The notes: generated by a model not told the origin, from the sequence alone. A DNA stretch of 64,000 nt from Microtetraspora fusca (GCF_001570365.1 NZ_BBYK01000044.1:245086-309085); one strand, 5' to 3'; numbered from the stretch's first letter, positions 17,184 through 26,205 are shown. Numbers and translations are program-made.

Positions 17184-17749
17184 GGGGGATGCTCCTTGCG
17201 CTGTCGTGGGACGTCACCTGCGCCCCATCCGTCAGTAAAGGACAGGCCAAGAAACTACAGAGGGGTCCGGGGGTTCGTAAGGGTCGTCATCCACAGCGTT
17301 TTCCCAGGTAAATGGCCGTTATCTTTTCGTGATCAGGCGCGGACGCGGCCTCGGGGCGCGGAGCGCCTCCAGGTCACCCCGGGTTTCCGGTCACCTGGAC
17401 CCGCCGTTCGGCGAGCTGTCAGGGAATGTTCAGAATGTGACGCGAATCACATCAGATTCTCGGCACCGGATTCGCCATTCGCCCGTCTAAAGCGGCCCGC
17501 ACATATGAAAGCCGCTGAGTGAGACCCACGGAAACTGGCGCGCCTGTGATCGACAGGCGGCCGTCGCGACGCCCCCCGCCGCCGCGGCGCCACAATCCAC
17601 CGGATATGCGGACTTATCGTGATCACCTGAGGTAGGTCGGATGATGGGGTAAGTTGGCCGATCATGGATCGGCCGTTCGCGCACGTGCCCCCGCACGCGC
17701 CGCCGCACCGGCCGGCGTCCGCGAGCCGTCGGGCTGGAGGTCGAAGGGC
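17184..17749. other. Divergent intergenic region, protease / SWIM operon
   Basis: About 565 bp without a convincing gene. It must hold both divergent promoters. The protease side contains an AT-richer patch at about 17285-17335. A perfect CRP-type palindrome is at 17435-17452. The open frames crossing it have low-complexity Arg/Pro-rich translations. Confidence 0.6.
17435..17452. promoter_or_regulatory. CRP-family binding site (ATGTGA-N6-TCACAT)
   Basis: A perfect 6+6 palindrome with 6-nt spacer matching the consensus TGTGA-N6-TCACA of cAMP-receptor-type regulators, which actinobacterial Crp also uses. It is 252 bp before the protease start and 298 bp before the SWIM gene, so either promoter could be the target. 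Confidence 0.55.
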
Positions 17750-18259
17750 GTGAACGCGGAGACTTCCGCATGGGAGCGGCGGAGCGCGGTGCGGGTCGTT
17801 CCGCCCGTCCGGCCGCGCAAGCTGGCGAAGGTCCCCTTCGTCGAGCTGGCCGACGGGCGGCTGCAGGGCGTCGTGTCGAGCGGCTCGGACATCGAGCGGG
17901 TGTACGTCTCGTCGTTCACCGCCGGCACCCACGCGTACAGCTGCAGCACCAACAACAACCGGCCGTGCGGCGCCCTGCCGTCCGGCAGCTCGCCGTGCAA
18001 GCACCTGCACCTGCTCGCCGCCGAGGCGGTGCTGCAGTACGGCGTCGACCGCGTCGCCCGCTATCTCCGCGTCGACGTCGGTGACGGCGCCTCCACGGGC
18101 GCGGACCTCGTGGACAGCATGAACGGCCAGGTCGAGCGCGCGCCGGCGGCCACGGTGTTCAGCCGGTTCCTCCGCCACCTGAACTATCTCGAGATCCCGG
18201 ACACGACGACGCCCATCCCCGAGATGCACTGGTTCCCGGCGCTGGGGGCGGGCCGCTGA
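17750..18259 (+). CDS. SWIM-type zinc finger protein
   Basis: 169-aa protein, first of a five-gene operon. A GTG start with GGAGG 9 nt upstream is well supported. Metal ligands are Cys65, Cys73, Cys83 and His85 (PCKHLHLLA), a CxnCxnCxH pattern of SWIM fingers, preceded by strands with ERVYVSSFTAG. SWIM fingers bind nucleic acid or protein partners. The remaining C-terminal part is helical and ends in MHWFPALGAGR. The stop overlaps the next start by one base (TGATG). Role in the operon: probable recognition subunit (inference). Confidence 0.75.
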   Translation: MNAETSAWERRSAVRVVPPVRPRKLAKVPFVELADGRLQGVVSSGSDIERVYVSSFTAGTHAYSCSTNNNRPCGALPSGSSPCKHLHLLAAEAVLQYGVDRVARYLRVDVGDGASTGADLVDSMNGQVERAPAATVFSRFLRHLNYLEIPDTTTPIPEMHWFPALGAGR

Positions 18260-19671
18260 TGCTCGCCGTGAACCTTTCCGAGCTGCTCGACGGCCCCCTC
18301 CACGGGGTCGAGGAGGCCCTCGACCTGGTCGCGGGCTTCGACGACGCCCTCGTCCACGGGCTCGCCCGGCTGGGCGAGGACCGCGCCGCCGCCCTGTCCG
18401 CCCTGGCCGGCGCGTTCGCCGGAAGCCCCCTCGGCGTACGGGCGGGCGAGGCGGCCGAGAAGATCGCCGCGGGTTCGGTCACCGACGAGCACCTGAGCGT
18501 GCTGGCGGGAGGCCGGGCGGCGCTGTTCGGCGCGGTGCACGACGCCCTGCTCGGCCGCCTCGACGGCGCGCTGGGCCGGGCCAGGGCTCCGTGGGAGGCG
18601 TCGCCGTCCGCGGCCTCCTCCGGCGCGGACAACCTGCTCGCCGGTTGCCGGTCCTGGCTGCACGAGCTGGCCATCACCGGCTGGCGCGGCGTGGACCACG
18701 ACCTCGTCTCCGCGGCCGACCAGACGATCGAGGCGCTGCTCGCCGTACCCGGGCTGCGCAGGACGGCGGTTCTGCTCGACGGCCTGGCGGCCGAGCTGCG
18801 GGCATCGAGCCCGATCGCGACGATGGAGCGGCTGCCCGCGCGGCGGTGGGCGGACCTGTGGACCCGCGCCCTGCTGCTGTCGCAGCCCGGCGGCCCGGCC
18901 GCCGCCGTGCCGGAACCGGCGGCGACGGTGTCGGGACGGCTGCTGCTCCTCGGCGTGGACGTCCACGAGCACGGCACGGCGGTGCAGATCCAGGTCCACG
19001 CCGTGCTGGAGCCCGCGGACGGCGGCCCGGCGCGGCTGGTGCGGGCGAGTGTCGCCGCGCCGAAGGTGGACACCATCGTCGGCCCCGCCCTGTGGCGGCT
19101 GCTCCAGTGGCACCCGGTGCTGCTGGGCGCGCTGGCCGAGCACCGCAGCCTGGACATCACGGACCAGCCGATCCTCGACAGCGGCGACCTGGTGTGGCAC
19201 GACGACCGGGCCGAGGCCGGCGAGCCCGCCGACCCGTTCGCCACCGCACGCGTCCTGCTCGGCGGCGCGCTCGCCCCGGCGGTGCCGCCCCTCGACCGCC
19301 ATCCGGTACGGATATCCGAACCCGTGCTGGTGGAGGGGTACACGGCGGCAGCCGACGGCGGCGAGGTCACGTTCGACCTCGGCGGGCGGCCGCTCGCGGT
19401 CGACGTCGAGCGGCTGCCGTCCTGCGGACCGCTCACGCCCGAGCTGGTGGCGGCCTCCACAGCGTGCATCGGCCTGGTCCGCTGGGACGGCGGCAGGTGG
19501 GCGCTGCAGCCCCTCGCCGTACAGGCGACGGTCAAGCGCAAGCCGGTCACCGCGCACAACGGAGACTGGGCGCTCGGCCCGACGGATCCGAAGGTCATGA
19601 AGGCGGAGGCCAAGGCCGGCGACTCGGTCGCCGTGCTGCGCGAGCGCGCCGGACGGCTGCTGCGGCGATGA
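18259..19671 (+). CDS. Unknown 470-aa protein of the SWIM/VWA/MoxR operon
   Basis: Not recognised as a named family. The N-terminal half is Ala/Leu-rich and helical (VEEALDLVAGF, LARLGEDRAAALSALAGAF, WLHELAITGWRGVDHDL). The C-terminal half has strands (GRLLLLGVDVHEHGTAVQIQ, GEVTFDLGGRPL) and ends in a basic helix. No membrane segment, signal or catalytic motif visible. Its ATG follows the SWIM stop and its own stop overlaps the VWA start by 4 bp, so it is an integral, probably stoichiometric, part of the complex. Confidence 0.75.
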   Translation: MLAVNLSELLDGPLHGVEEALDLVAGFDDALVHGLARLGEDRAAALSALAGAFAGSPLGVRAGEAAEKIAAGSVTDEHLSVLAGGRAALFGAVHDALLGRLDGALGRARAPWEASPSAASSGADNLLAGCRSWLHELAITGWRGVDHDLVSAADQTIEALLAVPGLRRTAVLLDGLAAELRASSPIATMERLPARRWADLWTRALLLSQPGGPAAAVPEPAATVSGRLLLLGVDVHEHGTAVQIQVHAVLEPADGGPARLVRASVAAPKVDTIVGPALWRLLQWHPVLLGALAEHRSLDITDQPILDSGDLVWHDDRAEAGEPADPFATARVLLGGALAPAVPPLDRHPVRISEPVLVEGYTAAADGGEVTFDLGGRPLAVDVERLPSCGPLTPELVAASTACIGLVRWDGGRWALQPLAVQATVKRKPVTAHNGDWALGPTDPKVMKAEAKAGDSVAVLRERAGRLLRR

Positions 19672-21023
19672 GCGACCCCTTGACCACGCCCCCGGCCGAC
19701 CCGCCCGCCGCACCGGAGGTCAACGCCGACGAGAACCGGCGGCAGGTGCTCTACTGGCGGCTGCTGGCCCGGCTGTTCGACTCGGAGGAGCAGCCGACGC
19801 TTGAGGCGGCGAGCGTCGCCGTCGCCGGGGATCTCGGGCTGCCGCCCGCGCTGCTCGACCCCTCGGTGTCGGTGGACAACCTCGTGCAGCGCTTCCCCGA
19901 GCTGGGCGAGGAGCTGCGGGACCTGATGGCGGAGCCGGAGGACGCCGCCGCCCCCGAGCGGGTCGGCGCGGACGAGGTCCGCCGGGCCGTCCTGGTGTCG
20001 AAGCTGCTGCTCAACGTGTTCTCGACCGGGACGGGCAGCGTGACCGCCACCCAGCTCGCCGACTGGCAGCAGGACGCCGCCTGGTTCCAGCGCGCGCTCG
20101 GCTGCGAGCCGGGGCAACTGCGGTCCCGGCCGGGCGGCGAGGAGTTGGCCGGCGTGCTGGCCGGTCTGGAGGGCGACCTCGTCCGCCGGATGCGGCTGCG
20201 CGAGGTGCTGGCCGACCCGGCTCTCGCGCGGCGGCTCACGCCGAGCATGTCGCTCATCGAGCAGCTCCTCCGGGACAAGGCCAACCTGTCCGGTGTCGCG
20301 CTGGCCAACGCCAAGGCGTTGATCCGCAGGTACGTGGACGAGGTCGCCGAGGTGCTGCGCACACAGGTCGAGAAGACGACCGTCGGCTCCATCGACAGAT
20401 CCGTGCCGCCGAAGCGCGTGTTCCGCAACCTCGACATCGAACGCACGATCTGGAAGAACCTCACCAACTGGAGCCCGGACGACCAGCGGCTCTACGTGGA
20501 CCGGCTGTACTACCGGCACACCGCCAGGCGGACCACGCCCGCACGGATGATCGTGGTGGTGGACCAGTCGGGGTCGATGGTCGACGCGATGGTGAACTGC
20601 ACCATCCTGGCGTCGATCTTCGCCGGGCTGCCGAAGGTGGACGTGCATCTCATCGCGTACGACACCCGGGCGCTCGACCTGACCCCGTGGGTGCACGACC
20701 CGTTCGAGGTCCTGCTCAGGACGACCCTCGGCGGCGGCACCGACGGCACGGTCGCGATGGCCCTGGCCCGGCCGAAGATCGCCGACCCGCGCAACACCGT
20801 CATGGTCTGGATCTCCGACTTCTACGACAACCGGTCGCTGCTGACCGACTTCCAGTCGCTGCACCGCTCGGGCGTGAAGTTCATCCCCGTCGGGTCGGTG
20901 AACAGCTCCGGCCACCAGAGCGTGGACCCGTGGTTCCGTCAGAACCTCAAGGACCTGGGGACCCCCGTGATCTCGGGCCACATCCGAAAACTCGTGTTCG
21001 AGCTCAAGAGCTTCCTCACCTAG
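19668..21023 (+). CDS. VWA domain protein (MoxR partner)
   Basis: 451-aa protein with a C-terminal von Willebrand factor A domain carrying the metal-ion-dependent adhesion motif D299-Q-S-G-S303, the later Thr in GGGTDGT, and MVWISDFYD. The N-terminal 250 residues are helical (LSQ-like NLVQRFPELGEELRDL, DWQQDAAWFQRAL). VWA proteins of this type are the adaptor partners of MoxR AAA+ ATPases, delivering substrates for remodelling or metal insertion. Start at the ATG that overlaps the previous stop. No signal or membrane segment: cytoplasmic. Confidence 0.88.
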   Translation: MSDPLTTPPADPPAAPEVNADENRRQVLYWRLLARLFDSEEQPTLEAASVAVAGDLGLPPALLDPSVSVDNLVQRFPELGEELRDLMAEPEDAAAPERVGADEVRRAVLVSKLLLNVFSTGTGSVTATQLADWQQDAAWFQRALGCEPGQLRSRPGGEELAGVLAGLEGDLVRRMRLREVLADPALARRLTPSMSLIEQLLRDKANLSGVALANAKALIRRYVDEVAEVLRTQVEKTTVGSIDRSVPPKRVFRNLDIERTIWKNLTNWSPDDQRLYVDRLYYRHTARRTTPARMIVVVDQSGSMVDAMVNCTILASIFAGLPKVDVHLIAYDTRALDLTPWVHDPFEVLLRTTLGGGTDGTVAMALARPKIADPRNTVMVWISDFYDNRSLLTDFQSLHRSGVKFIPVGSVNSSGHQSVDPWFRQNLKDLGTPVISGHIRKLVFELKSFLT

Positions 21024-21032
21024 GAGACCGCG

Positions 21033-22148
21033 ATGACCGACGACATGTTGCGTGCCCCCGCCGAGGTCAAGTACGCAGAGGAGCTCGACTGGCTGGAGTC
21101 GATCGACGACGGACCCAAGCCGTTCTCGTGGCGGCTGAGCCCCCGCATGGTGCGGCTGTTCGTGCTCGGCTCCGAGCGCTCGGACGGGCTCGACCGCGAG
21201 ATCTCCCAGAAGTGGTTCGGCGACCGCAGCTTCGTCGAGCGCAGCATCGTGACCCTGGCGTCCGACCGGGGGCTGCTGCTGATCGGCGACCCGGGCACCG
21301 GGAAGAGCTGGCTCGCCGAGCTGCTCTCCGCGGCGATCTGCCGCAACTCGACCCTCGTCGTGCAGGGCACCGCGGGCACCACCGAGGACCACATCAAGTA
21401 CTCGTGGAACGTCTCGATGGTGATCGCCAAGGGCCAGTCCCGCGAGTCGATGATCCCATCGCCGATCATGACGGCGATGGAGGGCGGCGTGATCGGGCGC
21501 TTCGAGGAGCTGACCCGCTCGACCAGCGACGTGCAGGACGCGCTGATCTCGATCCTCTCCGAGAAGTACGTGTCGATCCCCGAGCTGGACGACGACAACA
21601 TCGTGTTCGCCAAGCCGGGCTTCTCGATCATCGCCACGGCCAACAGCCGGGACCGCGGGGTGAACGACCTCTCCTCCGCCCTGAAGCGGCGGTTCAACTT
21701 CGTCCGCATCCCGGTGGTGACCAGCCGGCGCAGCGAGGCGGAGATCGTGCGGTTCCGCACCACCGAGCTGCTCCGCCGGCACCGGATCGACCTGGACCTG
21801 CCGCCCACGCTGCTGGACATCCTGCTGCAGAGCTTCGCCGACCTGCGCGCCGCCGCGGCCTCGGCGACCAGCGACGACGAGAGGCTGGAGTCGGCGCTGT
21901 CCACCGCCGAGCAGATCGGCGTACTGGAGGACGCGATCCTGCACAGCCACTTCTTCGGTGACCAAACACTGCGGGCGCGGACGCTCGCCGGCTCGCTCGT
22001 GGGGTCGCTCGCCCGCCGCAGCCCGGAGGACCTGGCCATCCTGAACAAGTACTGGCACGGCGTGGTCGAGCCGCGCGGCAAGCAGGACGGCGGGGATTGG
22101 CAGGAGTTCCTCGAAGGCGGCCGCGAGGCCATCGCGACGCTCTCGTGA
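21033..22148 (+). CDS. MoxR-like AAA+ ATPase
   Basis: 371-aa ATPase: Walker A GDPGTGKS (Lys91), sensor-1 region IIATANSRD, arginine-finger region SSALKRRFNF, C-terminal helical lid. The Walker B equivalent is VIGRFEELTR: the usual hydrophobic-D-E is replaced by RF-E-E. That may be a subfamily feature. AGGAGA lies 6 nt before the ATG. Works with the VWA protein just upstream as a chaperone-type machine (family knowledge). The N-terminal about 60 residues before the AAA core contain WRLSPRMVRLFVLGS. Confidence 0.9.
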   Translation: MTDDMLRAPAEVKYAEELDWLESIDDGPKPFSWRLSPRMVRLFVLGSERSDGLDREISQKWFGDRSFVERSIVTLASDRGLLLIGDPGTGKSWLAELLSAAICRNSTLVVQGTAGTTEDHIKYSWNVSMVIAKGQSRESMIPSPIMTAMEGGVIGRFEELTRSTSDVQDALISILSEKYVSIPELDDDNIVFAKPGFSIIATANSRDRGVNDLSSALKRRFNFVRIPVVTSRRSEAEIVRFRTTELLRRHRIDLDLPPTLLDILLQSFADLRAAAASATSDDERLESALSTAEQIGVLEDAILHSHFFGDQTLRARTLAGSLVGSLARRSPEDLAILNKYWHGVVEPRGKQDGGDWQEFLEGGREAIATLS

Positions 22149-22197
22149 CCCCCTTCCCACGGCCGAGGCCGGGGGTCTCCACGCGCAAGGAGATTCC

Positions 22198-25035
22198 ATG
22201 ACTCCGGACACGTTCGACGCGCTCCGCGGGCAGCTCCTCGACGCCGCCAGGACCTTCGCCCACACGACCGGGACCGCCGAGGCCGCGTCCGACGCGCTGG
22301 CCGGCATCCTGTCGGGCATCGTGGACGACGTCGACCGGGCGCTGGCCGAGGAGCTGGAGATCTTCCCGGTGTGCCACCACTCGCCGGCCTCGGCCCTGGC
22401 CATGGTGCGCCGCCTGCGCGAGAAGCAGCCCAAGGTCGTCTACCTGGAGCTGTGCGAGGACCTGCGGCCGCTGCTCGACGAGCTGCGCAACTGCCGCCTG
22501 CCCGTGGCGTTGCAGGCCTTCGCGTCCGAGCTCGACGGCTTCCCGCCCGGCGCGGGGCCGCTCAGCGTCGTCGCCCCCATCACGGAGGCGTCCGCCGAGT
22601 ACCAGGCCATCGCGTACGCGCTGGACACGCCGGGCGTCGAGCTGGTGCTGGTGGACCGCTCGACCGACCACGTCTTCCAGTGGCTGCCGGACGAGCCCGC
22701 TCGGCCCGCGCCGTCCGAGGGCGACGAGGACGCCGAACGCGCCGAGGAGGCGGCCCTGCACGGCGACGCCGTCGGCATCGAGATCGGCGACCTGCGCCCG
22801 CGCTTCGCCGAGCTTGAGGCGCACCTGCTGCACCACGGCAAGGTGCGGCATTGGTCCGAGTGGTGGGACCAGTACGTCGAGCAGCCGCTCACCGGCGCGG
22901 ACTACGACACCTATCGCCAGGTCATGGTGCTCATCGGCAGCCTGTTCCGCCGGCTGCGGCCGTCGGAGGACGAGCGGGTGGCGCGCGACGAGGAGCGCGA
23001 GCGCTACATGTGGACCCGGATGCGCGAGCACCTCGCCGCGTCCGGCGCCGACCCGGCCGACTGCCTGTACGTGTGCGGCGCCTACCACGCCGCGAGCCGG
23101 GTCGAGCAGTTCGGGCTGGCATCGGACGCGCCGTACGAGATCAGCCCCCGGACCGGGACACGCTGGCGGTACGGGCTGATCCCGTCCAGCCACTCCGCGA
23201 TCGAGGCGCAGTTCGGCCTCGCCTCCGGCACGGTGTCGATCGCCGCCGCCACCTGGAGCAAGGCGGTGACCCGCTTCCGTGACACGCCGTTCCGGCTGGA
23301 CGGCCAGAAGGGGGCCGCGAAGCGGGCCAAGCGCGCCCCGCTGCCGCCGCCCTCGACGGCGGCGACGCCGGCCGCCGACCGGCTGTCCGGCTTCCTGTCG
23401 AGCCCTCCGGAACAGGACGGCCTCGACGAGGCCGAGCTGCTCGGCTGGTGCGTGGACATCGTCCGGCTGGCCCGCCGCAACGGCTACCTCGCCAGCACGG
23501 CGGACGCCATCGCCGTCTTCGAGACGTCCGTCCTGCTCGCCGGGATGCGCAACCGGGCCAGGCCCACGCCGTACGACTTCCAGGACGCGGCCGTCACCTG
23601 CATCGAGAAGGATGTCGTGCCGGGCCGCCGCGACGTACGCCGCCTGTGCGAGATCCTTCTTGGCGGCGACCGGATCGGCCAGGTGGGGTACGAGGCCCTG
23701 CCGCCGCTGGCTCGCGACGTGTACGACCGGCTGGAGCCGCTCGGCGTCGACCTGGAGAAGCGCACCATCCAGCGGGCGCTGCTCGACCTCTCCACGAACC
23801 CGGAGCTCACCGGCTGCTCGGACCTGCTGTGGATCCTGCGCCGCCTGCTGCCCGAGGACGCGGTACGTCCCATCATGGGCGAGCGACGGCTGGGCGAGCG
23901 GTCCACCCAGGAGAGCTGGGACCTCGCGATCGGCCGCCACCAGCGGTCGATCATCGAGCTGGGCTACGAGGGCATCACCATCGAGCAGGTGCTCGAGCAG
24001 CGGCTCCGCCGTACGGTGTGGGATCCCAAGGCGACCGCGGCCGTCGCGCTCGGCGCCGTCGAGGACGCCGTCCTGTACCTGGGCGGCGGCCGACTCGCCG
24101 ACGAGCTGGGGGCGCGTGCCGTCGAGCTGCTGTCCGCCGAGCGCACGGTGGACGACGCCCCCGAGGTGCTGCGCCGGATCCGCCGCCTGCTCACCTACTA
24201 TCGCGCCACGGAGCCGGCGCTGCCGGGGTGGTGCGAGGCGTTCGTCACCGCCGGGTACGCGCATTACTGCACCCTGCTGCCGACCGCCTTCGTGGACGAG
24301 GAGACCGGCGTACGCCAGGTGGCCGCGATGCTCGGCTTCCTGTTCAGCATGGAGAGCCTCGCGCTGGCCCTGGGCTGCGACCGCGCCCAGCTCGAACTCG
24401 CCGTGCTGCAGTCGCACCCCGAGGCGCCCGCCAAGGTGGCGCTGCTGTGGGCGGCCCGGTCCCAGCTCGGCCTGCTGCCGATGGCCGAGCTGCGGGAGCG
24501 GTGCGACGCGCTGCTCGCCAACCCTCTCGTGGTCCCGTCGTTCCCGATGTACCTGAGCGGGTTCGTGCAGGCGCTCGAACCCGCTCCCGCGCTGGCACCG
24601 TTCGTGGTCGAGCTGCTGTCCAAGGCGTTCGCGCGGCTGCCCGACGCGGTCCTCCTCCCGTGGCTGCCCAAGCTGATCACCACGCTGCGCGACCAGGCGG
24701 GCGAGCTGGTGCCCGTGCTCGTACGCGAGGCGGGCCGCACGTTCCCGGCGGCCCTGCCGTCCCTGGACGCGTTCGTGCCGCCGTGGCTGGGCCGGCCGCC
24801 GGGCGCGGCGAAGGCGGGGCCGGGCGGGCACGCGGGGACCGCGCCGGTCGGCGGGCCGGTGGCCGAGCTGCTGGCGGGCCACCGGGCGGCGTGCGACGCC
24901 GTCGCCGCCCTGCTCGGATGCGACGGCGGATGGCAGGAGATCACCGGCGTCGGCGCGGACAGCGGGGAGGCGGGCGCGCTGCTGGCCCGGCATCCCGAGA
25001 CCACCACCGCCCTCGCGGCCCTGCTCGAGCGATAG
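22198..25035 (+). CDS. DUF5682-like protein (TraB/ChaN-type N-terminal domain)
   Basis: 945-aa protein, last and largest of the operon, AAGGAG 7 nt before the ATG. The N-terminal 290 residues match the DUF5682 pattern: VCHHSPASALAMVRRL, VVYLELCED and later YVCGAYHAAS, reminiscent of the TraB/ChaN/PrgY fold in which conserved His and Glu bind metal. The rest is helical (many Leu/Ala-rich repeats, including ECF-like GVDLEKRTIQRALLD) and may be a scaffold. An acidic linker sits at about 175-190. Family function unknown; genes of this type are known to me beside MoxR and VWA genes. It converges on the next gene with only 8 bp between stops and no terminator. Confidence 0.75.
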   Translation: MTPDTFDALRGQLLDAARTFAHTTGTAEAASDALAGILSGIVDDVDRALAEELEIFPVCHHSPASALAMVRRLREKQPKVVYLELCEDLRPLLDELRNCRLPVALQAFASELDGFPPGAGPLSVVAPITEASAEYQAIAYALDTPGVELVLVDRSTDHVFQWLPDEPARPAPSEGDEDAERAEEAALHGDAVGIEIGDLRPRFAELEAHLLHHGKVRHWSEWWDQYVEQPLTGADYDTYRQVMVLIGSLFRRLRPSEDERVARDEERERYMWTRMREHLAASGADPADCLYVCGAYHAASRVEQFGLASDAPYEISPRTGTRWRYGLIPSSHSAIEAQFGLASGTVSIAAATWSKAVTRFRDTPFRLDGQKGAAKRAKRAPLPPPSTAATPAADRLSGFLSSPPEQDGLDEAELLGWCVDIVRLARRNGYLASTADAIAVFETSVLLAGMRNRARPTPYDFQDAAVTCIEKDVVPGRRDVRRLCEILLGGDRIGQVGYEALPPLARDVYDRLEPLGVDLEKRTIQRALLDLSTNPELTGCSDLLWILRRLLPEDAVRPIMGERRLGERSTQESWDLAIGRHQRSIIELGYEGITIEQVLEQRLRRTVWDPKATAAVALGAVEDAVLYLGGGRLADELGARAVELLSAERTVDDAPEVLRRIRRLLTYYRATEPALPGWCEAFVTAGYAHYCTLLPTAFVDEETGVRQVAAMLGFLFSMESLALALGCDRAQLELAVLQSHPEAPAKVALLWAARSQLGLLPMAELRERCDALLANPLVVPSFPMYLSGFVQALEPAPALAPFVVELLSKAFARLPDAVLLPWLPKLITTLRDQAGELVPVLVREAGRTFPAALPSLDAFVPPWLGRPPGAAKAGPGGHAGTAPVGGPVAELLAGHRAACDAVAALLGCDGGWQEITGVGADSGEAGALLARHPETTTALAALLER

Positions 25036-25043
25036 CACCCGGA

Positions 25044-25685
25044 TCAGGGACGGTCGTCGTCCCCGTCGTCCTCGGCGTGCAGGCGGACGAAGCCGTCAAG
25101 GGAGGTCCGATAGTAGGCGAGGTCGTCCTCCATCCTCGCCCGGGTGAAGCGGGCGGGCTCCCGCTCGTACGCCTCCCGCCCCGGCTCCGTCCAGAACGAC
25201 GCCTCGGGCAACGCGTCGGCGTCGTCCGGGACGAACTTCAGCGCCTCCGCCACCGCGTCGGCCGCGAACCGCCAGTCCGTGACGATGTCCATGTATCGCT
25301 CGTCGGAGGACGGGTCGGCGGCGAAGAAGAGCGACGCCTCCAGCGCCCTGCGCGCGTAGGTGGTGCCGATCTGCACCCACTGGCCGGGGTCGATCAGCTC
25401 TGAGACGCCTGAGCCGAACGTCAGGTCCTCGCGCCGTACCTCCGCCTCCGCGACGTACGGGACGAAGACCTCGGCGTCGTCGAGCGTGACCCGCCAGCCG
25501 TCCTCCTCCTCGGACAGCACCGCGTGCTCGGCGGCCCTGCGGCCTCCGGGGCCGCCCGTCACGTCCAGGTAGACGTACGCCTCGACCAGCGAGCGGGCCG
25601 GGCCCCCGCCGGAAAACCCCGGTCCGCCGGGGTGAGCCGCCGCGCCCTCCCCTCCCGGGCCGGCGGGGCTCTCGCGGTCAGCCAT
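25044..25685 (-). CDS. Small unknown protein, paralogue of its upstream neighbour (possible immunity/accessory)
   Basis: 213-aa acidic protein. Its core aligns by eye with the adjacent 175-aa protein: FGSGVSELIDPGQWVQIG against FGGSEPSQLLDAGEWMWVAD, and ALKFVPDDADALPEASFW against VKFIPPGEEEVPDDGFW. It lacks the zinc-ribbon cysteines and has a Gly/Pro-rich N-terminal extension of about 30 residues. ATG overlaps the upstream stop by 8 bp. Last gene of the giant-protein locus. Position and duplication suggest an immunity or accessory role; no family recognised. Confidence 0.7.
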   Translation of the reverse strand: MADRESPAGPGGEGAAAHPGGPGFSGGGPARSLVEAYVYLDVTGGPGGRRAAEHAVLSEEEDGWRVTLDDAEVFVPYVAEAEVRREDLTFGSGVSELIDPGQWVQIGTTYARRALEASLFFAADPSSDERYMDIVTDWRFAADAVAEALKFVPDDADALPEASFWTEPGREAYEREPARFTRARMEDDLAYYRTSLDGFVRLHAEDDGDDDRP

Positions 25686-26205
25686 GCCGGGCCACCAGAT
25701 CGCGGTAGGTGTCGCGGACGATCAGCAGCCGGTCGAGCTGGAAGCGGCCCGGCTCCGCCGCGCGCATCTGCCTTCCGCGCTCGGACCAGAACCCGTCGTC
25801 GGGGACCTCCTCCTCGCCCGGCGGGATGAACTTGACGATCTCCTCGACCGCCGCCGCGGCGACCGACAGCGCGCGGCGCGCCTCGGCCGGATCGTCAACC
25901 GGCACGTTTCCCGCGGTCAGGTCGGCCACCCACATCCATTCGCCGGCGTCGAGGAGCTGGGAGGGCTCCGATCCGCCGAACGTCGGATAGCCCGCCGACG
26001 CGACCGGCCGCTCCGGCAGCCCGAACAGGAACTCGCGCTCCGCGCCGCAGTCCTCGCAGGTGCCGGCGTAGCGGTCGACGAGCGCGCCGTCCATGCTGGC
26101 CAGGCCCCTGTCCCAGGTCGTCTCCACGGAACCGCACTGCTTGCACGGATGCAGGTCGAGGTAGAGATGCGCCTCGTCCCTGGTCCGCGCGACCGCGAAC
26201 GTCAT
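25678..26205 (-). CDS. Zinc-ribbon protein downstream of giant cargo gene (possible immunity/accessory)
   Basis: 175-aa protein with a zinc ribbon: Cys21-x2-Cys24 and Cys50-x2-Cys53, inserted in an N-terminal strand region, then the conserved core shared with the following gene. AGGAGAGG precedes the ATG. It starts 26 bp after the giant gene stops, so it is co-transcribed with it. Widely distributed toxin loci carry immunity genes at exactly this place; that is inference here, as the giant protein has no recognised toxin domain. Confidence 0.72.
   Translation of the reverse strand: MTFAVARTRDEAHLYLDLHPCKQCGSVETTWDRGLASMDGALVDRYAGTCEDCGAEREFLFGLPERPVASAGYPTFGGSEPSQLLDAGEWMWVADLTAGNVPVDDPAEARRALSVAAAAVEEIVKFIPPGEEEVPDDGFWSERGRQMRAAEPGRFQLDRLLIVRDTYRDLVARHG

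Noticed and set aside
18159..22433. 1424-aa open frame on the minus strand across the SWIM/VWA/MoxR genes
   Set aside because: Arg/Gln/Pro-rich low-complexity shadow of well-supported plus-strand genes; no domains or ribosome-binding site.
21694..25038. 1114-aa minus-strand frame opposite the DUF5682-like gene
   Set aside because: Antisense shadow caused by high GC; composition unlike a protein and no family features.
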